DNA of 8,414 nucleotides, from the NCBI GenBank assembly GCA_949747725.1, contig CATKFJ010000079.1, positions 1-8,414 of the forward strand, given 5' to 3'. Made by a program: the position numbers and the translations under genes. The notes under the pieces were generated by a model, which saw nothing but the letters and a program-made list of their open reading frames with translations, was not told the origin of the DNA and searched no databases. This DNA comes from an uncultured bacterium (GTDB lineage Bacteria > Bacillota > Clostridia > Christensenellales > Pumilibacteraceae). Below, piece after piece: positions 1-6,303 of the stretch. Each line of letters opens with the position of its first letter. The stretch's first letter is position 1.

Positions 1-476
1 ATAAAACCGTATTACAGAGCGGAAACATTTATTACGGTCATCTTGTAGAAGCAAACGACAGGATATTCAAGGAATCGAGCAACATCAACGAGATATTGCC
101 TGCCGTATATATTTACGGTACGGACGAATATTACAACGCGCACCCCGAAGAACTCAAACAGCTTTCGGAGAGCCTGTTCGCCGATAGGCGCAACAATTTC
201 CTCGCGAACGAGCGCGCGTATTTTTCCAACAAAAAACTGCCCCTATCCATGACGGACGGGCGAACGGTGTACGCAACAACAATCCCCGTTTGCCGCAAAC
301 ACCTGCCGTTCGGGCGCATCGGCATATACCCTATTCTTCCCGTGATAGCCGACCCCGAAAAGAGCGACGCCGTTTTCACGGTAGACTGCAAATATTGGAC
401 CGACGATCTGATCTATAAATATATGAACCACAAGATCGCACTCGATAATTCTTACGGCGAACCGTTTGATATATAA
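1..476 (+). CDS. Hypothetical protein, 3' part of a gene entering from the left edge
   Basis: The reading frame is open from base 3 with no stop before TAA at 474-476, so about 157 C-terminal residues are visible and the true start lies outside the window. A TTG at 96 could be taken as a start, but the frame runs on upstream and no ribosome site precedes it, so I treat it as internal. The visible part has no signal peptide or membrane segment. It is rich in Tyr, Asn, Asp and Glu, with a single Cys in the stretch PVCRKHLPFG and an acidic C-terminus ending EPFDI. I do not recognise the family and assign no function. The next gene starts 18 bases later behind a good ribosome site, so the two are probably co-transcribed. 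Confidence 0.75.
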   Translation, partial: KTVLQSGNIYYGHLVEANDRIFKESSNINEILPAVYIYGTDEYYNAHPEELKQLSESLFADRRNNFLANERAYFSNKKLPLSMTDGRTVYATTIPVCRKHLPFGRIGIYPILPVIADPEKSDAVFTVDCKYWTDDLIYKYMNHKIALDNSYGEPFDI

Positions 477-494
477 AGTTAAAGGAGCTTAGTC

Positions 495-821
495 ATGAGA
501 AAACTTACCGTAAAACGCAAATGGAGTTTAGTGGAATGCGCTTCGCGTATTCGGCTGTATATACAGTGTCCGGCGGATATCGCCTCATGCACGATCGGCG
601 ATAAATTTTACAGAGAATATCCGCTTAAAAACGGAAAATCGGTAACGGCGGACATACTCGACGAGCCGACGGGCATACTGATCGAATCGAGCACGATGCA
701 AACATTTTACACCGTTCCCGAGGGCAATGTCGATCTTACGCTTATAGCCAAACCGCATTACAATCCGGCGCAAGGCAATCCTTTTACCTTTTCGGATACT
801 GACGGCAACGTATTAGCCTGA
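495..821 (+). CDS. Small conserved hypothetical protein (108 aa, predicted all-beta)
   Basis: The ATG at 495 follows AAAGGAG at 481-487 with 7-base spacing, which fixes the start. The protein opens with a basic segment (MRKLTVKRKW) and then alternates hydrophobic and polar residues, as expected of a small beta-sandwich. There is no signal peptide or transmembrane helix, so it is probably cytosolic. The C-terminal stretch HYNPAQGNPFTF resembles a signature (NPAxGNPFxF) that I recall in small clostridial proteins starting with a Lys/Arg-rich strand; this is memory, not a search, and I know of no function for them. It is probably the second gene of an operon with the unrecognised gene upstream. 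Its TGA (819-821) abuts the stop of the opposing membrane-protein gene, and no terminator lies between them. Confidence 0.75.
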   Translation: MRKLTVKRKWSLVECASRIRLYIQCPADIASCTIGDKFYREYPLKNGKSVTADILDEPTGILIESSTMQTFYTVPEGNVDLTLIAKPHYNPAQGNPFTFSDTDGNVLA

Positions 822-1973
822 TCACTTTTTCCTGTTGATTCCCCTATACCCCACTGTAGGACGGCGTTCGTTCGATAACGTCGATACCGTATCCGTACTA
901 CCTGTTTGCGCCAACGACGCCGCATCGGTATCGTTTTCTTTTGTTTCCTCAATTATATCGCCTACATCGACCGCAACAGGTATGTCGCGCTCGGTAGCGT
1001 CGTTTTTTTGTTGCAGATCCGCGAATAACTCCGCGTCGGTATTATTCCGCGTTACGTTATTCCGTTCTTGTCGGGGCGCGATCTTCCGTTCGCTCGGCGT
1101 GTTACGGTTAAGATCTTTGCCGCCCGAAAAGTCATCGACAGTTTCCCTGTCGTCACAGTACGCGTCGCCGTCATCGTCACCGTCGGAAATATCGTCGTTG
1201 ATTATTCTCACTATGCGCGAACTGATGCCGCACATTATGTTTACGGGTACACGGCTGCCTGTTTCGTACGAGCGAAGAGCGTATTCGGAATATATTTCCC
1301 CGTCGACGTCGATCTGTATGTGATATACGGGATCGCCGCCGTCTTCACCGTCGCAAATCGAATCGCAGCTTTTTACGATACCGTCGGCACGCCTGAACAA
1401 TTCTTCGGTTTTCGACCCGGATAACTTTTCTTTTATTTTGGATATTACTATCGCTCCGAAAACAAGCAAGAACGAACAACTGAATACCGCCACGCCCGGC
1501 ACGATAAAACCGAACGACAAAAGTATCATACCGCCGAACGCAAAGCCGATAAAGCAAAAAACAAACAAACACGACAGAAATTTATAACGTGGTCTTGTAT
1601 GTTTATACGAGCTTGAAACCGTATTCTTTATCTTTTTCAACGCCTCGGGCGTACCGTCGATCTCTTCGAATTCTTCACGCTTGCGTTCCAAGATCTTGTC
1701 GCTATCCGAATCGTCGCGCCCGTCGGTTTCCGACTCGAACACATCGTCGACATCCGCGGTATCGACCGCATTTTGCGCGTCGTCCGTTCCGCTGCTCTTT
1801 ACAGCCTTTACCACCGCTACTACGGTTACGATAGCCGCCACGGCAAAACTGCCGCCGAACAGCACCCCTATTCCGGCATACAAAAGCGCAGTCGAGCTTG
1901 TAACAATGCCGACTATTATGAGCGCAATACCGATAACAACAGGCAAAACGAATATCAGTCTGACTTTTTTCAT
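822..1973 (-). CDS. Four-helix membrane protein with a small cytosolic beta domain and acidic tail
   Basis: A 383-residue protein of unknown function. Hydrophobic segments lie at about residues 6-25, 29-57, 131-152 and 154-178, forming two helical hairpins. The first loop (about 60-130) is acidic, with Asp/Ser runs, then charged and helical. Residues about 196-260 look like a small beta domain (ADGIVKSC, YHIQIDVDG, RVPVNIMCG, RIVRIIND) of the OB-like or DUF3592-like kind found after membrane hairpins; this is a resemblance only. Residues about 260-383 are low-complexity and Asp/Asn/Thr-rich, probably disordered. The start at 1973 is supported by an AGGA/AAGGG ribosome site and by a TTGACT-17-TATAAT promoter about 40-70 bases upstream. 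It is probably a single-gene transcript, divergent from the phosphate transporter and convergent with the 108-residue gene. Confidence 0.8.
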   Translation of the reverse strand: MKKVRLIFVLPVVIGIALIIVGIVTSSTALLYAGIGVLFGGSFAVAAIVTVVAVVKAVKSSGTDDAQNAVDTADVDDVFESETDGRDDSDSDKILERKREEFEEIDGTPEALKKIKNTVSSSYKHTRPRYKFLSCLFVFCFIGFAFGGMILLSFGFIVPGVAVFSCSFLLVFGAIVISKIKEKLSGSKTEELFRRADGIVKSCDSICDGEDGGDPVYHIQIDVDGEIYSEYALRSYETGSRVPVNIMCGISSRIVRIINDDISDGDDDGDAYCDDRETVDDFSGGKDLNRNTPSERKIAPRQERNNVTRNNTDAELFADLQQKNDATERDIPVAVDVGDIIEETKENDTDAASLAQTGSTDTVSTLSNERRPTVGYRGINRKK

Positions 1974-2015
1974 ATCCCTTTTCCTACTTCCGGATCGAAA
2001 TATTTATACTGACAG

Positions 2016-2044
2016 ATTATACAACATATTACGGATAAAGTCAA
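2016..2044 (-). promoter_or_regulatory. Sigma-A promoter for the membrane-protein gene
   Basis: Read on the minus strand, TTGACT (2044-2039) is followed after exactly 17 bases by TATAAT (2021-2016). Transcription should start near 2009, giving a leader of about 35 bases before the ATG at 1973. The -10 is a perfect consensus and the -35 differs at one position, so this is probably a strong housekeeping promoter. Confidence 0.8.
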
Positions 2045-2048
2045 ATAC

Positions 2049-2105
2049 CGGTTATAAGGATCGATCGTCGCGCTTATCGTCGCGCAAACGGAAAGCGAAT
2101 AACCG
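2049..2105. repeat. Nested direct and inverted repeats between the divergent promoters
   Basis: A 10-base direct repeat ATCGTCGCGC occurs at 2064-2073 and 2076-2085, a 12-base period. It is enclosed by the inverted repeat CGGTTAT (2049-2055) and ATAACCG (2099-2105). A smaller inverted repeat, ATTCG-N6-CGAAT, follows at 2110-2125, just upstream of the rightward -35. The direct repeat lies roughly 55-76 bases upstream of the leftward start site, a place where activators often bind. An operator role is inference; the bases do not match a PhoP/PhoB box that I know. Confidence 0.4.
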
Positions 2106-2138
2106 AAATATTCGAGTTTGCGAATCGCGTTGCAATGC

Positions 2139-2167
2139 TTGACACGACCAAACGTTTCTGCTACAAT
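2139..2167 (+). promoter_or_regulatory. Extended -10 sigma-A promoter driving the riboswitch leader and phosphate transporter
   Basis: A perfect TTGACA (2139-2144) is followed after 17 bases by TACAAT (2162-2167), and a TG at 2159-2160 makes an extended -10 (TGCTACAAT). The expected start near 2174 lies just upstream of the riboswitch and gives a leader of about 315 nt before the ATG at 2489. Such a strong promoter suits a gene controlled afterwards by RNA. Confidence 0.85.
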
Positions 2168-2197
2168 AAAACAGACAATTAAATATTATGTTTCTTT

Positions 2198-2295
2198 CCT
2201 AAAAGGGAGTAGAAAGCGTTTGCAAAAAACGTGTGCTATCCGTCAATACAGTATCTTGCGATACTCGGTAACGCTTAAATTTCGAGACTTTTACC
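2198..2295 (+). promoter_or_regulatory. yybP-ykoY family riboswitch (Mn2+-sensing)
   Basis: The conserved elements of this class appear in order. Helix P1 is TAAAAG (2200-2205) with CTTTTA (2288-2293). The L1 loop has GGAGTAG (2206-2212) on the 5' side and GAGA (2284-2287) on the 3' side. P2 is AAGCGTT (2214-2220) with AACGCTT (2270-2276). The L3 loop carries CGTCAATACA (2241-2250), matching the usual CGUCAACA-type motif. The capping hairpin is AGTATC (2250-2255) with GATACT (2260-2265) around TTGC. P1 differs from the UAAAGG/CCUUUA pairing I recall, but with compensating changes, which supports a real helix. Family members bind Mn2+ at the L1-L3 contact and usually turn expression on. The arm between P2 and L3 (2222-2236) pairs poorly, so I cannot draw it with certainty. 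A covariance-model search with the yybP-ykoY model would be decisive. Confidence 0.85.
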
Positions 2296-2330
2296 GAATT
2301 TTTTTATTTGGTAAAGGTCTTTTGTTTTTT
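2286..2330 (+). terminator. Intrinsic terminator forming the riboswitch expression platform
   Basis: A 13-base stem pairs 2286-2298 with 2307-2319 (two G-U pairs, otherwise Watson-Crick) around an eight-base A/T loop. It is followed by a T-rich tract at 2320-2330 interrupted once by G. Bases 2288-2293 are also the 3' strand of riboswitch helix P1, so P1 and the terminator exclude each other. Ligand-stabilised P1 should block the terminator and allow transcription into the transporter gene, making this an ON switch as in other yybP-ykoY members. The arrangement is visible in the sequence; the direction of control is inferred from it and from the family. Confidence 0.85.
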
Positions 2331-2488
2331 CCGGCGGATGTACGCCGTTAAACGGTAGTTCGGGACTTAAAATATGTTTAATATCTTTATTCAATATAAA
2401 AACTACAAGGTGACGGAGCGGTATCATGTCGCCGCCGAATTTCGACAGCCTTGCTAATATAAAAATTCGTAATCTACAAGGAGATAAA
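2331..2488 (+). other. Post-terminator leader of the transporter mRNA
   Basis: About 158 untranslated bases separate the terminator from the chosen start. They hold a small hairpin, CGGCG (2332-2336) with CGCCG (2343-2347), then an A/T-rich stretch. An in-frame ATG at 2426 has only a weak upstream CGGAG. It would add 21 residues (MSPPNFDSLANIKIRNLQGDK) that look nothing like the start of a membrane transporter. I see no other gene here. Confidence 0.55.
2478..2483 (+). promoter_or_regulatory. Ribosome binding site that sets the transporter start at 2489
   Basis: AAGGAG lies five bases before ATG 2489 and is far better than anything before the in-frame ATG at 2426. The protein from 2489 (MDAVTVITSVLSLIAGVGIF) begins directly with the first membrane helix, as expected for this family. 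Confidence 0.8.
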
Positions 2489-4159
2489 ATGGACGCAGTA
2501 ACCGTCATTACATCCGTGCTTTCTTTGATCGCCGGAGTCGGGATCTTTCTCATAGCCTGCACGATGATGAGTTCGAATTTGGAAGCGCTCGGCAGCAAAA
2601 AGCTTAAAGCGTTGTTCGCAAAAACATCGAATAGCAAACTTGTCGGCGTGGGCGTAGGCGCGGCAACGACCGCAGTCATCCAAAGCTCGAGCGCGACGTC
2701 TGTCATGGTTATCGGGTTCGTAAATGCAGGAATAATGTCGCTTGCACAAGCCGCGACCGTTATATTCGGCGCAAACATAGGCACTACCGTTACGGGACAA
2801 CTCGTAGCGCTCGGCATGTTCGGCGGAAATTCGGTTTCTACGTCGGTTATTTTTGCGACGTTTGCCGGGATAGGCGCGTTTATCCTTGCTTTCGCAAAAA
2901 AGGATAACGCAAAAAAGATAGGCGGGATACTTGCCGGATTCGGCATGCTATTCGCAGGGCTTACGATGATGAGCGGTTCCATGAGCTACTTTTCCGAACT
3001 CGACTCGGTAAAAAGTTTTCTTGCGTTATTCAAGAATCCCCTTCTTCTTGTTCTGATAGGCGCGGTATTTACCGCCGTCGTACAAAGTTCGTCGGTTATG
3101 ACTTCCATGACGATCACTATGGTAGTAACGGGACTCATTTCTCTCAACCAAGGAATTTATATCACTATGGGCGCGAATATAGGCACATGCGTTACTGCGC
3201 TGATCGCAGGATTGACAAGCACCGTCAACGCAAAAAGAACGGCTGTTATACACCTTATATTCAATGTCGGCGGCGTAGCGGTATTTCTGCTTGCGGGATT
3301 ATTCATGCGGCTCGGCGGAATAGATTACGGTTGGCTGTTCGGCAAGATATTTCCGCACGCCATACAAATACAACTGTCCATGTTTCATACCGTATTCAAC
3401 GCCGTCACCGTGATAATAGCGTTACCGCTCACTAATCTATTGGTGAAATCGGTAATAAAGATCGTTCCCGACCGAAAAAGCAAAACTGCGCTCGCCGACG
3501 AACCGCATTTTCATTTTGTGGAAGAACACATGTCGAGAACTCCGCCCATTGCCGTACAACAAGTAAAAAACGAAGTTATCGATATGGCGAGCATTGCTCT
3601 AAGCAACTTCGAAACCGCTTGCGAAATTGTTTGCACGTTAAATTACGACCGCATAGAAACTTTCCGCGCGAACGAACGACAGTTGAATTTTCTGCACAAA
3701 GACCTCGTGCGCTTTATCGTGTTACTGTTAAAGGAAGATATCAACGAGAAAGACCGCATCTACCTATCGACGGCAATTCGTTCCATAACCGATTTGGAGC
3801 GCGTGGGCGACTATGCGGAAAACATTGTCGAATATGCGGACAAGCTGAAAGCCGCAAACGAAAATTTTTCGAGCATAGCCGTTAAAGAAATATCCGAGCT
3901 TAAAGAACTTATCCGCAGCCTTTTCGATCAGGTTATGGCGGCATACGAAAACAACGATGCGACTGCGCTTAAAAACGCCTACGCGATAGAAGAAACCGTC
4001 GACGAAGTTACAGACAGCATGATCGAAAAACATATAGAACGATTAAGCAACGGTATCTGCCCCGCCGACGTGGGAACGCAATATCTATCGCTGTCATCCA
4101 ATGCGGAACGTATAGCAGACCATTTCATAAACGTCGCAAAAACCATAAACAGCTACTGA
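2489..4159 (+). CDS. Na+/phosphate cotransporter-family protein with C-terminal PhoU domain
   Basis: A 556-residue membrane protein of the bacterial NptA/YjbB-like Na/Pi cotransporter family. It has two inverted-repeat transport units: QSSSATS (65-71) with GANIGT (94-99), and QSSSVMT (199-205) with GANIGT (228-233). The QSSS signatures are those that line the substrate site in this family. Around eight hydrophobic segments fill residues 5-325. Residues about 355-556 form a helical PhoU-like domain with two E-xxx-D motifs, ERVGD (437-441) and ERIAD (540-544), of the type that bind metal ions in PhoU proteins. Length and architecture are normal for the fused form. The family moves phosphate with sodium; some members, such as E. 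coli YjbB, act as exporters, and direction cannot be read here. Expression runs from the promoter at 2139 through a Mn2+-type riboswitch and terminator, which is unusual for a phosphate transporter and suggests a manganese link. No phoR/phoB or pst genes are in view. Confidence 0.93.
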   Translation: MDAVTVITSVLSLIAGVGIFLIACTMMSSNLEALGSKKLKALFAKTSNSKLVGVGVGAATTAVIQSSSATSVMVIGFVNAGIMSLAQAATVIFGANIGTTVTGQLVALGMFGGNSVSTSVIFATFAGIGAFILAFAKKDNAKKIGGILAGFGMLFAGLTMMSGSMSYFSELDSVKSFLALFKNPLLLVLIGAVFTAVVQSSSVMTSMTITMVVTGLISLNQGIYITMGANIGTCVTALIAGLTSTVNAKRTAVIHLIFNVGGVAVFLLAGLFMRLGGIDYGWLFGKIFPHAIQIQLSMFHTVFNAVTVIIALPLTNLLVKSVIKIVPDRKSKTALADEPHFHFVEEHMSRTPPIAVQQVKNEVIDMASIALSNFETACEIVCTLNYDRIETFRANERQLNFLHKDLVRFIVLLLKEDINEKDRIYLSTAIRSITDLERVGDYAENIVEYADKLKAANENFSSIAVKEISELKELIRSLFDQVMAAYENNDATALKNAYAIEETVDEVTDSMIEKHIERLSNGICPADVGTQYLSLSSNAERIADHFINVAKTINSY

Positions 4160-4179
4160 TTATAATATTCAACTACGAT

Positions 4180-6303
4180 TTATATTTCCGCAATGAATAT
4201 AACGTCGCTGCCGCGTTTGGAGTTAATCGTAAACTCGTAACCCTCGTCCATAAGCGTCGCACCCGATATGCGCGCAACCGAAACGTTCCCGTTTCCGTCG
4301 GCAAATCGATAGTCGCAGTCGCGTTTTAAGCCTTTCAGCTTGATTTTTTTCGTGCTTTGTTCGCAGTTGTCCTGGCGGAAAAGCTGCACGACGCCTTCAT
4401 TCTTATCGCCGTCGAAAAATTCCCACGCTGTCCAATCGCCTATATCGCCCTGCGAATGCCAATCCGTAAGCGGATAGTAATCTTTAAAAAGATACTTGCC
4501 GAACTTGTAGTATTCTTCCGTGTACTCGTTCAGTTTGTCGAAAAGCCCGTCGACCGTATTGAACAAAAACACCGATTTATACACTCCGGCATAACCGGCG
4601 CGGCTGTTGTATTGCTCTACACCTTTCATATCGTTTGCTCTGTCGTACGCGGCGGAACCGAAATACGGTATCCATTTAAACATACTGTGATTCATGGAAA
4701 TGCTCGTATTGGCGGTATTGAACTCCTCGGCATCCGTACGGTGCATGGCTACCGCACGGCGCATCGATTCGAGGTCGTTTCTGTTGCCGCCCGACGCACA
4801 ACTGTCTATTATCATGTCGGGATAGCGGTCGAGAAGCATATCCCAAAGTTTCAGATGTCCCTGAACGTGTAGATTTTCGGTAATGCCGTTGCGCGCATCG
4901 CCCTGCAAGCCGTCGCCTATCAACCAATTGTCGATAGGATTCATGTTAAAGTCCTCGCGGTAATAATCGATATCGTTCGCGTCTATGACCGAACATATCT
5001 TATTGAAGATATATTCGAGCGCGTCGGGATTCCCGAGGTTTAAAAGGATCTGATCGCGTTGTTGACGGAACAGCAACCATTCGGGCTGTATGCCGTGGTT
5101 GTTCTTAAGCGTTACTACATCATCGTCGCCTATGCGCTCGGGCTCGAACCAGAGCATGGCTTTGCCGCCGTTTTCATGAACGAGATCGCATATATCGGGC
5201 AACTTGCTCCACTGCGACTTATCCACCGTCCAACTGCCCACTTTATACCAATTGCATACTATATCGCCGTTTTCTTTCATATACGAAAGACTGTCGCCGC
5301 GAACGGATTGGAACCATGTCGCGTCATGCCAATACACATCGGGAACAAAGTCGTGGTCGTACATGTTTTCAAGCGTCCGCATAGCTACGTCGCCCAATGT
5401 TTTCAGAGTGTCGCTGTCTCTGTCGAGCGGCAAGCATACCGCAACCTTGGGAGCTATCTGCTCTCCGCTCTCCTTGGGCATATTGCAGTCAATAAACCAC
5501 CTGCGCCACGCATTTGTCGCTACGTCCTCGTCGCGCTCGTAGTATCTTACAAACGCCATAAGCGGTGTGCGCACGGTCTCGCCGGGCTTTAGGTAAGTCC
5601 GCATACCTATCGTGCCCGTCGCGGAAAGATGCGTGACGTCCGCCGTGCTCTTAAAGTCGGCACGCCACGTGCCCGGCCAACCGATAGCCGCCATATATCC
5701 GCCGTCGTCTGTCTCCAAGTTGAAATAAGGAAACCCGTAAGCCGTGGATCTGCCGCTCGTCGCCTCAAACGATACGCCTTGCGCCATAACCTCGGCGCTT
5801 TTGACGTACGGCGAGTAAAGATATCCGTAATCGCCATTGATACCTTTCAGCGTCGGGTTGCTTCCCTTTAAATCGATATCGGCGGCGAGCACGTTTTCGA
5901 GTACGTCTGTGTTCGTTTCGCCTACCGCGGAAAAGTATACCGTCCAATCGTAGGCGTCATATTCGGGATAGAACGCCGTTTTAAGCGTGACGGAAAGCTT
6001 GCCGTCGCGGTGCATAAAGGTAAAGTCCGTTTCTTTCTTCTGCCCCTCCGATACGGCGCTCTTATTCAATAGCTTAAAGTCTCTGCCGAATCCCTTGTGT
6101 GCGACTCCGCCGTAAACGAACGACACCGGGAAGTTTGCTATATCGCCTATATACGCGTTGTACTCCTCGCTTGCTTTACTCACGTTCACCTCCGAATTGC
6201 CGGGTGCGGCGTTATTTTGTTCTTTGTACGCGGTCGAACCGCAACCTGTAAGCGTAAAAGCGAACAGCGCCGACGCGGTTATCAATGCAACGGTTTTTTT
6301 CAT
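4180..6303 (-). CDS. Lipoprotein alpha-galactosidase-like glycoside hydrolase (GH36, clan GH-D)
   Basis: A 707-residue secreted enzyme. The signal peptide ends in lipobox LTGC (18-21), so Cys21 should be lipidated and anchor it outside the membrane; a polar linker follows to about residue 45. Residues about 50-280 form the N-terminal beta-sandwich, 285-600 the (beta/alpha)8 barrel and 605-707 a C-terminal beta domain. Barrel landmarks are VYWHDATWF (323-331), MLWFEPERI (383-391), LNLGNPDALEYI (421-432), YYREDFNMNP (447-456, Asp451 the likely nucleophile) and DSCASGGNRNDLE (500-512) with HRTDA (521-525, Asp524 the likely acid/base). The REDFN and RTD forms fit a GH36 branch common in gut bacteria rather than the classic KWDMN form. 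It should release terminal alpha-galactosyl (possibly alpha-GalNAc) residues from oligosaccharides; the substrate is inferred. Its ATG overlaps the upstream stop as ATGA, and GGAGGTGA (6315-6308) lies inside that gene, indicating translational coupling. Confidence 0.9.
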   Translation of the reverse strand: MKKTVALITASALFAFTLTGCGSTAYKEQNNAAPGNSEVNVSKASEEYNAYIGDIANFPVSFVYGGVAHKGFGRDFKLLNKSAVSEGQKKETDFTFMHRDGKLSVTLKTAFYPEYDAYDWTVYFSAVGETNTDVLENVLAADIDLKGSNPTLKGINGDYGYLYSPYVKSAEVMAQGVSFEATSGRSTAYGFPYFNLETDDGGYMAAIGWPGTWRADFKSTADVTHLSATGTIGMRTYLKPGETVRTPLMAFVRYYERDEDVATNAWRRWFIDCNMPKESGEQIAPKVAVCLPLDRDSDTLKTLGDVAMRTLENMYDHDFVPDVYWHDATWFQSVRGDSLSYMKENGDIVCNWYKVGSWTVDKSQWSKLPDICDLVHENGGKAMLWFEPERIGDDDVVTLKNNHGIQPEWLLFRQQRDQILLNLGNPDALEYIFNKICSVIDANDIDYYREDFNMNPIDNWLIGDGLQGDARNGITENLHVQGHLKLWDMLLDRYPDMIIDSCASGGNRNDLESMRRAVAMHRTDAEEFNTANTSISMNHSMFKWIPYFGSAAYDRANDMKGVEQYNSRAGYAGVYKSVFLFNTVDGLFDKLNEYTEEYYKFGKYLFKDYYPLTDWHSQGDIGDWTAWEFFDGDKNEGVVQLFRQDNCEQSTKKIKLKGLKRDCDYRFADGNGNVSVARISGATLMDEGYEFTINSKRGSDVIFIAEI

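Noticed and set aside
2049..2125. PhoP/PhoB box upstream of the phosphate transporter
   Set aside because: The direct repeat ATCGTCGCGC does not resemble known Pho-box half-sites, so repeat spacing alone does not support the call.
2118..2351. 77-codon plus-strand open frame across the promoter, riboswitch and terminator
   Set aside because: It overlaps the -35/-10 boxes and structured RNA, lacks a ribosome site, and its translation looks like random sequence.
2372..2400. Possible second promoter with TATAAA at 2395-2400 downstream of the riboswitch terminator
   Set aside because: No recognisable -35 at the right distance; the region is simply A/T-rich.
2426..2488. 21-codon N-terminal extension of the transporter starting at ATG 2426
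   Set aside because: Weak upstream site and polar, proline-bearing residues ahead of the first helix; ATG 2489 has AAGGAG at ideal spacing.
2275..2982. 235-codon minus-strand open frame opposite the start of the phosphate transporter
   Set aside because: It is a mirror frame of a clear family member; its composition reflects the antisense of hydrophobic codons and it has no ribosome site or promoter.
4180..4202. Inverted repeat TTATATT/AATATAA near the convergent stops, as a possible terminator
   Set aside because: The stem contains only A and T, the loop is nine bases and no T-tract follows, so it would be too weak. No other terminator was seen in the 20-base gap 4160-4179.
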